This document shows positions 43,679 to 52,332 of a stretch of DNA of 64,000 bases, piece by piece (within the stretch, counting starts at the first letter, position 1; every line of letters begins with the position of its first letter). Origin of the DNA: Streptoverticillium olivoreticuli subsp. olivoreticuli (lineage in GTDB: Bacteria; Actinomycetota; Actinomycetes; Streptomycetales; Streptomycetaceae); assembly GCF_003391135.1 (NCBI RefSeq), contig NZ_CP031455.1:4743001-4807000 (forward strand). The letters are read 5' to 3'. A model generated the notes under the pieces. The model ran no database searches, was not told the DNA's origin, and saw only the letters and a list, made by a program, of their open reading frames with translations. The translations under genes and the position numbers were made by a program.

Positions 43679-44131
43679 TCACGGGCTCACCGGGGGCGGG
43701 GCCACGCGTCCCGCCCCCAGTTCGAACCAGATCAGCTTGCCGACGAGCCCCTGCGGCTGGTTCCGCAGCGCGAACCCTCCCCAGCTGTCGGCGCACCGCA
43801 TCACCAGCCCCAGCCCGCGCCCCTGTTCCGCCTCGTCGTCGGGGAGCGCGACCCTGCTCAGCCCGGGGAGCTTGGGGTTGGTGTCCCACACGGTCACCCG
43901 GACCCGCTCCCCCTCCCGCCGCACGCGCACGGACGCGGGGCCGTCCGAGTGCCGGTAGGAGTTGGTGACCAGCTCCGACGTCAACAGCTCGGCGGTGTCC
44001 GCCAGTTCGGCGAAGCCGTGCTCCTGGAAGATCGTGCGCAGGGTGCGCCGCGCGATGCAGGGCGCCATCGGGTCGGAGGGGACCTGGAGGGTGTACTCCC
44101 AGTCGTCGGCGAGTTCCGGGTCGTTGCTCAT
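43679..44131 (-). CDS. ATP-binding protein, RsbW-like HATPase
   Basis: 150 aa single GHKL domain: N box ELLTSELVTNSYRHS, VTVWDTNP (Asp contact) and EQGRGLGLVMRCADSWG (glycine lid). Streptomyces has many such proteins that may act as anti-sigma kinases. It is convergent with argS, with stops one base apart. Partner unknown. Confidence 0.85.
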   Translation of the reverse strand: MSNDPELADDWEYTLQVPSDPMAPCIARRTLRTIFQEHGFAELADTAELLTSELVTNSYRHSDGPASVRVRREGERVRVTVWDTNPKLPGLSRVALPDDEAEQGRGLGLVMRCADSWGGFALRNQPQGLVGKLIWFELGAGRVAPPPVSP

Positions 44132-44209
44132 CTACGCCTCCGAGTGGTGAGCGATATGGGCTACAACGTAGAGCTCTGAGGCGAATGGTCGCCACCTGGC
44201 GGGAACGCC

Positions 44210-44242
44210 GATGGCGGCCTCCCCGCCGGGGAAGCCGCCATC
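44210..44242. terminator. hemB terminator
   Basis: A 15-base near-perfect inverted repeat (44210-44224 with 44228-44242) lies just beyond the hemB stop on the minus strand. Confidence 0.75.
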
Positions 44243-44263
44243 GGTCCGTACAGCCGTACCCGC

Positions 44264-45253
44264 TCAGAGCTGCCGTGCGACCTCCGTCGCCCAGTAGGTG
44301 AGGATCATGTTCGCGCCCGCCCGCTTGATGCCGGTGAGCGTCTCCATGATGGCCCGGTCGCGGTCGATCCAGCCGTTGGCCGCGGCCGCCTCGACCATCG
44401 CGTACTCGCCGCTGATCTGGTACGCGGCCACCGGCACGTCCACCGACTCCGCGACCTTGGCGAGGATGTCGAGGTAGGGCAGGGCCGGCTTGACCATGAC
44501 CATGTCGGCGCCCTCGGCGAGGTCGAGCTCCAGCTCGCGCAGGGACTCCCGGGCGTTGGCGGGGTCCTGCTGGTACGTCTTGCGGTCGCCCTGCAGCGAG
44601 GAGCCGACGGCCTCGCGGAAGGGGCCGTAGAACGCGGAGGCGTACTTCGCGGTGTAGGCGAGGATCGAGACGTCCTCGTGGCCGGTCTGGTCCAGGGCGT
44701 CGCGGACGACGCCGACCTGGCCGTCCATCATGCCGCTCGGGCCCACCACGTGGACGCCCGCGTCGGCCTGGACCTGTGCCATCTCGGCGTAGCGCTCCAG
44801 CGTCGCGTCGTTGTCCACCCGGCCCGCGGAGTCCAGGACCCCGCAGTGGCCGTGGTCGGTGTACTCGTCCAGGCACAGGTCGGACATGATGACGAGGTCG
44901 TCGCCGACCTCGGCCTTCACGTCCCGGATGGCGACCTGGAGGATGCCGTCGGGGTCGGTCCCGGCGGTGCCCGCCGCGTCCTTCTTGGCGTCCTCGGGCA
45001 CGCCGAAGAGCATGATCCCGGAGACTCCCGCCTGAAGCGCCTCGACGGCCGCCCGGCGCAGCGTGTCACGGCTGTGCTGGACGACGCCCGGCATGGCCGA
45101 GATCGGCACCGGCTCGCTGACGCCCTCCCGCACGAAGGCGGGCAGGATCAGGTCGGCCGGGTGCAGCCGGTGCTCGGCGACCATGCGGCGCATCGCCGGG
45201 GTCGTCCGCAGCCGCCGGGGACGGGCCCCGGGGAAGGTTCCGTACGTGCTCAA
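44264..45253 (-). CDS. hemB: Porphobilinogen synthase (5-aminolevulinate dehydratase)
   Basis: 329 aa. Condenses two 5-aminolevulinates to porphobilinogen. Motifs: LILPAFVREG, MSDLCLDEYTDHGHCG, the Schiff-base lysines in AYTAKYASAFYGPFREA and DMVMVKPALPYLD, and QISGEYAMV. The start is TTG; it overlaps the hemD stop (TTGA), so it is the last gene of rex-hemACD-hemB and coupled to it. Confidence 0.96.
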   Translation of the reverse strand: MSTYGTFPGARPRRLRTTPAMRRMVAEHRLHPADLILPAFVREGVSEPVPISAMPGVVQHSRDTLRRAAVEALQAGVSGIMLFGVPEDAKKDAAGTAGTDPDGILQVAIRDVKAEVGDDLVIMSDLCLDEYTDHGHCGVLDSAGRVDNDATLERYAEMAQVQADAGVHVVGPSGMMDGQVGVVRDALDQTGHEDVSILAYTAKYASAFYGPFREAVGSSLQGDRKTYQQDPANARESLRELELDLAEGADMVMVKPALPYLDILAKVAESVDVPVAAYQISGEYAMVEAAAANGWIDRDRAIMETLTGIKRAGANMILTYWATEVARQL

Positions 45254-46908
45254 CTGCGTGCCCTTCTACGCGATCCGGGCCGTCGCTCGCTCGGGCGCGT
45301 GACCGGGTCGCCGGCCTCCAGGGCGGCATCGCGCCGCGCCGCGCCGAAGTCCGCGAGCGCCTCGGCGAGCTTGTGCACCGAGGGCTCGGGCGACAGCACG
45401 TCCACCCGCAGGCCGTGCTCCTCCGCGGTCTTCGCGGTGGCCGGGCCGATGCAGGCGATGACGGTGACGTTGTGCGGCTTGCCGGCGATGCCGACGAGGT
45501 TGCGCACGGTGGACGACGAGGTGAAGAGCACGGCGTCGAAGCCGCCGCCCTTGATCGCCTCACGGGTCTCGGCCGGCGGCGGGGAGGCCCGCACGGTCCG
45601 GTAGGCCGTGACGTCGTCGACCTCCCAGCCCAGCTCGATCAGCCCCGCCACCAGGGTCTCGGTGGCGATGTCGGCGCGCGGCAGGAAGACGCGGTCGATC
45701 GGGTCGAAGACCGGGTCGTAGGGCGGCCAGTCCTCCAGCAGCCCGGCGGCCGACTGCTCGCCGCTCGGCACGAGGTCGGGCTTCACACCGAACTCGACGA
45801 GGGACTTCGCGGTCTGCTCGCCGACGGCCGCGACCTTGATGCCCGCGAAGGCACGCGCGTCGAGCCCGTACTCCTCGAACTTCTCGCGGACCGCCTTGAC
45901 CGCGTTCACCGAGGTGAAGGCGATCCACTCGTAGCGGCCGGTGACCAGGCCCTTGACCGCGCGCTCCATCTGCTGCGGGGTGCGCGGCGGCTCGACCGCG
46001 ATGGTCGGGACCTCGCTGGGCACGGCGCCGTACGACCGGAGCTGGTCGGAGAGCGACGCGGCCTGCTCCTTGGTGCGCGGGACGAGCACGTTCCAGCCGA
46101 AGAGCGGCTTGGACTCGAACCACGAGAGCTGGTCGCGCTGCGCGGCCGCGCTGCGCTCGCCGACCACGGCTATCACCGGCTGGCCGCCATCCGGGGACGG
46201 CAGCACCTTCGCGGCCTTGAGCACCTGGGCGATCGTGCCGAGGGTGGCGGTCCAGGTGCGCTGGCGCGTGGTCGTGCCCGCGACCGTGACGGTCAGCGGG
46301 GTGTCGGGCCTGCGCCCGGCGGAGACCAGCTCGCCGGCCGCGGCCACCACCGAGTCGAGGGTGGTGGAGACGACCGCGGTGACCTCGCTCGCGCCGACCT
46401 CGGACCAGCAGGTGGCCGAGGCCGTACGGGCGTCCACGAAGCGCACGTCGGCGCCCTTGCCGTCGCGCAGCGGCACTCCGGCGTAGGCGGGCACGCCCAC
46501 GGCCGTCGCGACGCCCGGCACCACCTCGAAGGTGATGCCCTCGGTGGCGCAGGCCAGCATCTCGTCACCGGCGTTGCCGTCGAGGCCGGGGTCGCCGAGG
46601 ACGGCACGGACGACCCGCTTGCCGCCGCGCGCGGCCGTCATGACAAGATTGGCGGTGTCCCGAAGGACAGGTACTTCCGGGGTGCCGACGGTTTTTGATG
46701 ACTCGTCAGTAACCGTCTGGGCAGGCATGTCCACATGGGCGCGCGCGTGCGCGCGCACCACATCGAGCACCTGCGGATCGGCAATCAGGACGTCCGCGGC
46801 CGCCAGTGCCTCCACGGCGCGCAGCGTCAGCAGTCCCGGGTCTCCGGGGCCGGCACCGAGGAAGGTGACGTGCCCGTGCACGGGGTGGTTCGGGGCGGTG
46901 GGGTTCAA
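45250..46908 (-). CDS. hemD: Fused uroporphyrinogen-III methyltransferase / synthase
   Basis: 552 aa. The N-terminal half (about 1-250) is a SAM-dependent methyltransferase domain (VTFLGAGPGDPGLLTLRAVEAL, EVVPGVATAVGVPAYAGVPL), and the C-terminal half (about 280-530) a HemD synthase (VLVPRTKEQAASLSDQLRSYG, FTSVNAVKAV, FTSSSTVRNLVG). It closes and flips hydroxymethylbilane to uroporphyrinogen III and can feed the sirohaem/B12 branch. The start is TTG at 46908, overlapping the hemC stop by four bases. A CobA-HemD fusion is usual in Streptomyces. Confidence 0.93.
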   Translation of the reverse strand: MNPTAPNHPVHGHVTFLGAGPGDPGLLTLRAVEALAAADVLIADPQVLDVVRAHARAHVDMPAQTVTDESSKTVGTPEVPVLRDTANLVMTAARGGKRVVRAVLGDPGLDGNAGDEMLACATEGITFEVVPGVATAVGVPAYAGVPLRDGKGADVRFVDARTASATCWSEVGASEVTAVVSTTLDSVVAAAGELVSAGRRPDTPLTVTVAGTTTRQRTWTATLGTIAQVLKAAKVLPSPDGGQPVIAVVGERSAAAQRDQLSWFESKPLFGWNVLVPRTKEQAASLSDQLRSYGAVPSEVPTIAVEPPRTPQQMERAVKGLVTGRYEWIAFTSVNAVKAVREKFEEYGLDARAFAGIKVAAVGEQTAKSLVEFGVKPDLVPSGEQSAAGLLEDWPPYDPVFDPIDRVFLPRADIATETLVAGLIELGWEVDDVTAYRTVRASPPPAETREAIKGGGFDAVLFTSSSTVRNLVGIAGKPHNVTVIACIGPATAKTAEEHGLRVDVLSPEPSVHKLAEALADFGAARRDAALEAGDPVTRPSERRPGSRRRARS

Positions 46909-47942
46909 AGTGCTCGCTCCCCCATAAGACCGGCCGCACCCTTGTCGAGCATCGCTGCGGCCAGCTCGCGGCCCAGGGCCACGGCTTCCTCGCTGGACGC
47001 CGGCACGGGACCGGTGATGGACAGCTGCACCAGCGTCTTGCCGTCGGTCGAGCCGACGACGCCGCGCAGGCGCATTTCGGTGACAACCTGCTCGGCGGCA
47101 TTGGGGTATCCCCTGCTCGAGCGAAGTCGAGAGCTCGGGGAAAGGTCGGCCAGCGCACCCACAGGTGCGGAGCAGCCGGCCTCCAGGGCGGCGAGCAGGG
47201 AACGCTCGGCGGTCACGGCGACCCGGGTGTACGGGTCGTCGAGCTCGGCGAGCGCGGCGGCGAGCGGTGCGTTGGTCACGGCGCACTCGATCGCCAGGGC
47301 CCCCTGACCGGGGGCGGGCAAAACGGTGTCGGGCTCCAGGTACTGGGAGATCTCCGCGGAGCGGCCCAGCCGGGAGATCCCGGCGGCGGCCAGCACCACG
47401 GCGTCCAGCTCGCCGTCGGCGACGAAGGCGATCCGGGTGTCGATGTTCCCGCGGATGGGCACCGTCTCGATCTCCCGGCCGTGCGCGCGGGCCCAGGCGT
47501 TGAGCTGGGCCATGCGGCGCGGCGAGCCGGTGCCGATCCGGGCTCCGGCCGGCAGGGTCTCGAAGGTCAGGCCGTCCCGCGCGATCAGCACGTCCCGCGG
47601 GTCCTCGCGGACCGGGATCGCCGCCAGCACCAGGTCCTCGGGCTGGGCCGTCGGCAGGTCCTTGAGGGAGTGCACGGCGAGGTCGATCTCCCCCGCGAGC
47701 AGCGCGTCGCGCAGCGCGGAGACGAAGACGCCGGTCCCGCCGATCTGCGCGAGCGACTCCCGCGAGACATCGCCGTACGTGGTGATCTCGACCAGCTCGA
47801 CCGGGCGGCCGGTCAGCTGCCGCACGGCCTCCGCCACCTGCCCGGACTGGGCCATGGCGAGCTTGCTGCGACGGGTGCCGAGACGCAGCGGGCGCTGCTG
47901 TTCCGCGGTCACCCCGTCCGCCGTCGAAGGGGTGTCGTTCAT
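46905..47942 (-). CDS. hemC: Hydroxymethylbilane synthase with an in-frame repeat insertion
   Basis: 345 aa porphobilinogen deaminase. LRLGTRRSKLAMAQS, HSLKDLP, GSPRRMAQL, RGNIDTR and the dipyrromethane-bearing C257 in EAGCSAPVGALA are all present. Immediately after, residues about 268-283 (SPSSRLRSSRGYPNAA) are an extra loop coded by a palindromic Streptomyces-type repeat (47100-47146). The loop follows the cofactor Cys in a surface region, so activity may be kept. The ATG overlaps hemA by four bases. Confidence 0.94.
   Translation of the reverse strand: MNDTPSTADGVTAEQQRPLRLGTRRSKLAMAQSGQVAEAVRQLTGRPVELVEITTYGDVSRESLAQIGGTGVFVSALRDALLAGEIDLAVHSLKDLPTAQPEDLVLAAIPVREDPRDVLIARDGLTFETLPAGARIGTGSPRRMAQLNAWARAHGREIETVPIRGNIDTRIAFVADGELDAVVLAAAGISRLGRSAEISQYLEPDTVLPAPGQGALAIECAVTNAPLAAALAELDDPYTRVAVTAERSLLAALEAGCSAPVGALADLSPSSRLRSSRGYPNAAEQVVTEMRLRGVVGSTDGKTLVQLSITGPVPASSEEAVALGRELAAAMLDKGAAGLMGERAL
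47100..47146. repeat. Dispersed palindromic repeat inserted in hemC
   Basis: A GC-rich palindromic unit (TTGGGGTATCCCC, CTGCTCGAGC, then GTCGAGAGCTCGGGG) of the type scattered between genes in Streptomyces is here inside coding sequence, with its length keeping the reading frame. Confidence 0.65.
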
Positions 47943-49354
47943 GCCGGCTCCCGTGCAGTGTTGTGCGTACCGGCCCGTGAATCGGCCCGGCTCACGGCGG
48001 CGACCGCCTGCGGATCGAGGTCGAAGAGCTCCCGCAGCGCGTCGGCGTAACCGGCGCCGCCGGGGGTGGAGGCAAGCTCCTTGACGCGCACGGTGGGCGC
48101 GTGGAGCAGCTTGTCGACGACCCGGCGCACGGTCTGGGTGATCTCCGCGCGCTGCTTGTCGTCGAGGTCGGGCAGCCGGCCGTCGAGCCGGGCGATCTCG
48201 CTCGCGACGACGTCCGCCGCCATGGTGCGCAGCGCGACCACGGTGGGCGTGATGTGCGCGGCCCGCTGCGCGGCGCCGAAGGCGGCGACCTCGTCGGAGA
48301 CGATGGCGCGCACCCGGTCGACGTCGGCGGCCATAGGGGCGTCGGCGGACGCCTCGGCCAGCGACTCGATGTCGACGAGCCGTACGCCGTCCAGGCGGTG
48401 GGCGGCGGCGTCGATGTCGCGCGGCATGGCGAGGTCGAGGAGGGCGAGCACCGTGCCGGCCGCGTCCGCGCAGGCGGGATCGACCGCGCAGAGAGCGTCC
48501 TCGCGGGACGCCAGCGCGGCCTGGACGGTCTCGACCGTCAGGACCACGCCCATGGCGCCCGTGCAGCTCACCACGATGTCCGCGAGCGCCAGTTCGCCGG
48601 GCACGGCGGCCATCTCCACGGCCGAGGCCGTGAAGCCGTCGGCGACGCCGGCGGCACCGGGCTCGGTGAGGATCTGCGCCAGGCGGCGGGCCCGCTCCAC
48701 CGTGCGGTTGGCGATCGCCACGTGCGCGACGCCCGCACGGGCGAGGGTCGCCGCCGCGAGGGAGGACATCGAACCGGCGCCGATGACGAGGGCGCGCTTG
48801 CCCACCGCCCACTCGGCCACGACCGCGCCGGCGGCGAGCCGCTCCAGGCCGAAGGTGACCAGGGACTGCCCGGCCTTGTCGATGCCCGTCTCGCTGTGGG
48901 CGCGCTTGCCGACCCGAAGGGCCTGCTGGAAGAGGTCGTTGAGGAGCCGCCCGGCCGTGTGCTGCTCCTGGCCGAGCGCGAGCGCGTCCTTGATCTGGCC
49001 GAGGATCTGGCCCTCGCCGACGACCATCGAGTCCAGCCCGCACGCCACCGAGAAGAGGTGGTGGACGGCCCGGTCCTCGTAGTGCACGTACAGATACGGG
49101 GTCAGCTCGTCCAGGCCGACGCCCGTGTGCCGGGCGAGCAGCGTGGACAGCTCGGCCACACCGGCGTGGAACTTGTCCACGTCGGCGTACAGCTCGATGC
49201 GGTTGCACGTGGCGAGCACGGCCGCCTCCGTGGCGGGCTCCGCCGCGAGGGTGTCGTGCAGGAGCTTCGCCTGCGCCTCGCGCGCGAGGGCGGCCCGCTC
49301 CAGCACGCTGACCGGCGCGCTGCGGTGGCTCAGACCGACGACAAGAAGGCTCAT
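47939..49354 (-). CDS. hemA: Glutamyl-tRNA reductase
   Basis: 471 aa. Reduces Glu-tRNA to glutamate-1-semialdehyde with NADPH, the first step of C5 haem synthesis; its product is the substrate of HemL. Motifs: VGLSHRSAPVSVLERAAL, the catalytic C50 in LATCNRIELYA, GEGQILGQIKDAL, and the NADPH loop VIGAGSMSSLAA. The ATG overlaps the rex stop by four bases. It is under Rex control through the operator upstream of rex. Confidence 0.96.
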   Translation of the reverse strand: MSLLVVGLSHRSAPVSVLERAALAREAQAKLLHDTLAAEPATEAAVLATCNRIELYADVDKFHAGVAELSTLLARHTGVGLDELTPYLYVHYEDRAVHHLFSVACGLDSMVVGEGQILGQIKDALALGQEQHTAGRLLNDLFQQALRVGKRAHSETGIDKAGQSLVTFGLERLAAGAVVAEWAVGKRALVIGAGSMSSLAAATLARAGVAHVAIANRTVERARRLAQILTEPGAAGVADGFTASAVEMAAVPGELALADIVVSCTGAMGVVLTVETVQAALASREDALCAVDPACADAAGTVLALLDLAMPRDIDAAAHRLDGVRLVDIESLAEASADAPMAADVDRVRAIVSDEVAAFGAAQRAAHITPTVVALRTMAADVVASEIARLDGRLPDLDDKQRAEITQTVRRVVDKLLHAPTVRVKELASTPGGAGYADALRELFDLDPQAVAAVSRADSRAGTHNTAREPA

Positions 49355-50121
49355 GCCGGCATCACGGCGGGGACATCCCCGTCCGGGCCCTTCCGGTTCT
49401 CCGACGCCGCGCGCACCGCCGCGCCCGAGCGGGGCGGCACGGGGGACGGCGCGTTCTCCTCGCCCGCCTTGCGCTGCTCGTGGAAGGCCAGGATCTGGAG
49501 TTCGATCGACAGGTCGACCTTGCGGACGTCGACGCCCTCCGGCACGGACAGGACCGTGGGCGCGAAGTTGAGGATCGAGGTGACCCCGGCGGCGACGAGC
49601 CGGTCGCACACCTGCTGGGCTGCGCCGGCGGGGGTCGCGATGACGCCGATGGACACGCCGTTGTCGCTGATGATCGATTCGAGCTCGTCGGTGTGGCGCA
49701 CGGGCAGCCCGGCCACCGGCTTGCCGGCCATCGCCGGGTCGGCGTCGATCAGCGCGGCGACGCGGAAGCCGCGCGAGGCGAAGCCGCCGTAGTTGGCGAG
49801 CGCGGCACCGAGGTTTCCGATGCCGACGATGACGACCGGCCAGTCCTGGGTCAGGCCGAGCTCACGGGAGATCTGGTAGACGAGGTACTCGACGTCGTAG
49901 CCGACACCGCGGGTGCCGTACGAGCCGAGGTAGCTGAAGTCCTTGCGCAGCTTGGCGGAGTTGACGCCCGCCGCGGTCGCGAGTTCCTCGGAGGAGACCG
50001 TGGGCACCGAGCGCTCGGAAAGCGCGGTCAGTGCACGCAGATACAGCGGTAGCCGGGCGACGGTGGCCTCGGGAATCCCTCGGCTTCGGGTCGCCGGTCG
50101 GTGAGTTCGGCCAGTTGCCAC
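49351..50121 (-). CDS. rex: Redox-sensing transcriptional repressor Rex
   Basis: 256 aa. N-terminal winged helix (TVARLPLYLRALTALSERSVPTVSSEELATAAGVNSAKLRKDFSYLGSYGTRGVGY) and a Rossmann domain (VIVGIGNLGAALANYGGF) that binds NAD+/NADH. Rex leaves its operators when NADH rises. GTG start at 50121 with AGGAG at five bases. It heads rex-hemACD, an arrangement known from S. coelicolor, and an operator lies just upstream. Confidence 0.96.
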   Translation of the reverse strand: MATGRTHRPATRSRGIPEATVARLPLYLRALTALSERSVPTVSSEELATAAGVNSAKLRKDFSYLGSYGTRGVGYDVEYLVYQISRELGLTQDWPVVIVGIGNLGAALANYGGFASRGFRVAALIDADPAMAGKPVAGLPVRHTDELESIISDNGVSIGVIATPAGAAQQVCDRLVAAGVTSILNFAPTVLSVPEGVDVRKVDLSIELQILAFHEQRKAGEENAPSPVPPRSGAAVRAASENRKGPDGDVPAVMPA

Positions 50122-50197
50122 GGTGCTCCTGCGGGTAGAGCGGGGCTGCGGGCGGCGCCTCGTCCCAGGACCGCCCCGTCCCCCGCAGGCTATGCCT

Positions 50198-50215
50198 TTG
50201 TGAACGCGTGCACAA
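50198..50215. promoter_or_regulatory. Rex operator (ROP)
   Basis: TTGTGAACGCGTGCACAA matches the Rex site pattern TGTGAAC-N-TTCACA closely (one changed base per side at most). It is 77 bases upstream of the rex GTG, so Rex autoregulates this haem operon. Confidence 0.88.
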
Positions 50216-50470
50216 AGATGGTGTCCGCTTTGTCCGGGCAAAGTGACCGGCGTCACGCGGTGTTTCGCCCCGATCCGGGAACCATCGGCCGCCCCACGGC
50301 GACCGCCACGGGAACCACACCGGCACCAGGGGTACACCGACGGCGACACGCGCCCTCACTCCTCATCGCCATACCCCCGGACACCAACAAATCGCCACAT
50401 GATGGTAGTCGACCCAGGCACCCAAATCGGTCCGGACGAGACCCCTGCCGCACCGGGCACAATGGCCTCC

Positions 50471-50749
50471 ATGAGCCCGCTGCTGCGCCGTAGCGCCCGC
50501 AAGAACCCCGCCGACAGCACGGTGACGCTGGTCGGCAAGCCCGGCTGCCACCTGTGCGACGCGGCCGAGGCGGTCATCGTCGAGGTCTGCGCCGAACTGG
50601 GCGCCCGCTGGGAGAAGAAGGACATCACCCAGGACGAGGAGCTCCACCGCAAGTACTGGGAACAGATCCCGGTGATCCTGGTGGACGGCGCCCAGCACGA
50701 CTTCTGGCGAGTGGACCCGGCGCGGCTGCGGAAGGCACTGGGCGGCTGA
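50471..50749 (+). CDS. Glutaredoxin-like protein (DUF836 type)
   Basis: 92 aa thioredoxin fold with the redox motif GKPGCHLCDAAEAV (CxxC), ITQDEELHRKYWEQIPVILVDG (cis-Pro) and a short C-terminal helix. The ATG at 50471 opens MSPLLRRSARKNP; an ATG three codons upstream is possible and no clear RBS is seen, so it may be leaderless. It is divergent from rex, so the same Rex site could affect it. Confidence 0.85.
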   Translation: MSPLLRRSARKNPADSTVTLVGKPGCHLCDAAEAVIVEVCAELGARWEKKDITQDEELHRKYWEQIPVILVDGAQHDFWRVDPARLRKALGG

Positions 50750-50790
50750 GGGGGACCTCTCAGCCCGTCCGGCGTTTGAGGACGCGCCCG

Positions 50791-50840
50791 CTGGGGGCAC
50801 CTCCCAGCGGTAGCTGGGGGAGCTCCCGCTGCAGGCGGCA
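50791..50840. repeat. Dispersed 50-bp repeat, copy A
   Basis: Fifty bases containing GGGGGCACCTCCCAGCGG and TAGCTGGGGGAGCTCCCG recur with two mismatches at 58401-58450. The unit folds into a hairpin. It lies between the glutaredoxin-like gene and the HAD gene, next to the CCCGTCCGGCGTTTGAGGAC motif that is also common between Streptomyces genes. Confidence 0.8.
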
Positions 50841-50907
50841 GGACAACCCGCACCCAGAGCCGCGCACCCGGAAGCGTTACCCCGAACAAACTGGCTATGC
50901 TCCCCGC

Positions 50908-51849
50908 ATGGCCGCACTGGGATGGATCACTCCCCGCAAGCGCTCCGCCACCGCACGCAGCGTGCTGGCAGGCGAGGCCGCGGCGGAGGCAGCCCGTAAA
51001 ACCGCTCTGGAGAACGCCGAGAGCGCGGAGACCACAGAGGGCGCGGAATCCGCGGAGCCGGATTTCCCCGTCGTCGGCGATGTGAAGGCCGCCGCCTTCT
51101 TCGACCTCGACAACACCGTGATGCAGGGCGCGTCCCTCTTCCACTTCGGCCGCGGCCTCTACAAGCGCCACTTCTTCCACAAGCGCGACCTGGCCCGCTT
51201 CGTCTGGCAGCAGATCTACTTCCGCGTCGTCGGCTCGGAGAACCCCGAGCACGTCGAGGACGCCCGCAACAGCGCCCTGTCCATCGTCAAGGGCCACCGC
51301 GTCTCCGAGCTGATGTCCATCGGCGAGGAGATCTACGACGAGTACATGGCGGAGCGCATCTGGCCGGGCACCCGCGCGCTCGCCCAGGCCCACCTCGACG
51401 CGGGCCAGAAGGTCTGGCTGGTCACGGCCGCGCCCATCGAGGCCGCCACGATCATCGCCCGCCGCCTGGGCCTGACCGGCGCGCTCGGCACGGTCGCCGA
51501 GTCGATCGGCGGCGTCTACACGGGCAAGCTGGTCGGCGAGCCGCTGCACGGCCCCGCGAAGGCCGAGGCCGTACGGGCGCTGGCCGCGGCCGAGGGGCTC
51601 GACCTGGCCCGCTGCGCGGCGTACAGCGACTCGGCCAACGACATCCCGATGCTGTCGATCGTCGGCCACCCCTACGCCGTCAACCCGGACAGCCGCCTGC
51701 GCAAGCTCGCCCGCGAGCGCGGCTGGCGCCTGCGCGACTACCGTACGGGCCGCAAGGCGGCCAAGGTCGGCATCCCGGCGGCCGCCGGGGTGGGCGCCCT
51801 GGCGGGCGGCGCGGCCGCGGCGATCGCCCTGCACCGCCGCCGGCGCTGA
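50908..51849 (+). CDS. HAD-IB family hydrolase (phosphoserine phosphatase-like)
   Basis: 313 aa. HAD motif I AAFFDLDNTVMQG (nucleophile Asp), motif II WLVTAAPIEAA, motif III/IV KAEAVRALA and YSDSANDIPML. Then a basic/hydrophobic C-terminus (GIPAAAGVGALAGGAAAAIALHRRRR) that may be a membrane anchor. Such HAD-IB proteins of actinobacteria hydrolyse small phosphate esters; the natural substrate is unknown. Upstream of bldN on the same strand. Confidence 0.87.
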   Translation: MAALGWITPRKRSATARSVLAGEAAAEAARKTALENAESAETTEGAESAEPDFPVVGDVKAAAFFDLDNTVMQGASLFHFGRGLYKRHFFHKRDLARFVWQQIYFRVVGSENPEHVEDARNSALSIVKGHRVSELMSIGEEIYDEYMAERIWPGTRALAQAHLDAGQKVWLVTAAPIEAATIIARRLGLTGALGTVAESIGGVYTGKLVGEPLHGPAKAEAVRALAAAEGLDLARCAAYSDSANDIPMLSIVGHPYAVNPDSRLRKLARERGWRLRDYRTGRKAAKVGIPAAAGVGALAGGAAAAIALHRRRR

Positions 51850-52332
51850 CGTAGAGCCCGGCGCCAACTGCCGCCACCGGCACGGGCCGCGGCCGACGGC
51901 GCCCGGGGCCGGGCACCGGCCGCCGGGAGCGCCGGCGCGGCCGCGTCAACACCCGGCGCGTGTATCCCGCCACCGGCGTACGGGCGGTTCCGACGCGCCC
52001 GCAACAGCGCGTAACCGTTCGTCACCCTCAGGCAATCCTGTCGTCATACCCTCACACAGCCCCCGCCAGTCCTTCCGCACCCGGATTGCCACAACACGCT
52101 GCCCATTCGGCCACACCATTACCGAATTCGGTCAACTTCCTTTCATGGTTCGATATTTGATCGATCCCGAAGTGGCAAGAGATCGAACGGAAACGGTGAT
52201 TTGAGCAACTCGGTGTAGCGCTGCCTGTACGAAGCGTTATTCTCCTCAGACGCAAACCGGTACCCCCTTGTCCCTACGACGAGTGAACGGTTCCGTACTG
52301 CACGTGATGGAAGCTCTGCCTCTGGGAGTCCC
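51850..52332. promoter_or_regulatory. bldN upstream region
   Basis: 483 bases with no gene seen. The right half (52090-52260) is relatively AT-rich and should hold the bldN promoter. In S. coelicolor bldN is repressed by BldD; I could not pick out a BldD box with confidence by eye. Confidence 0.5.
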
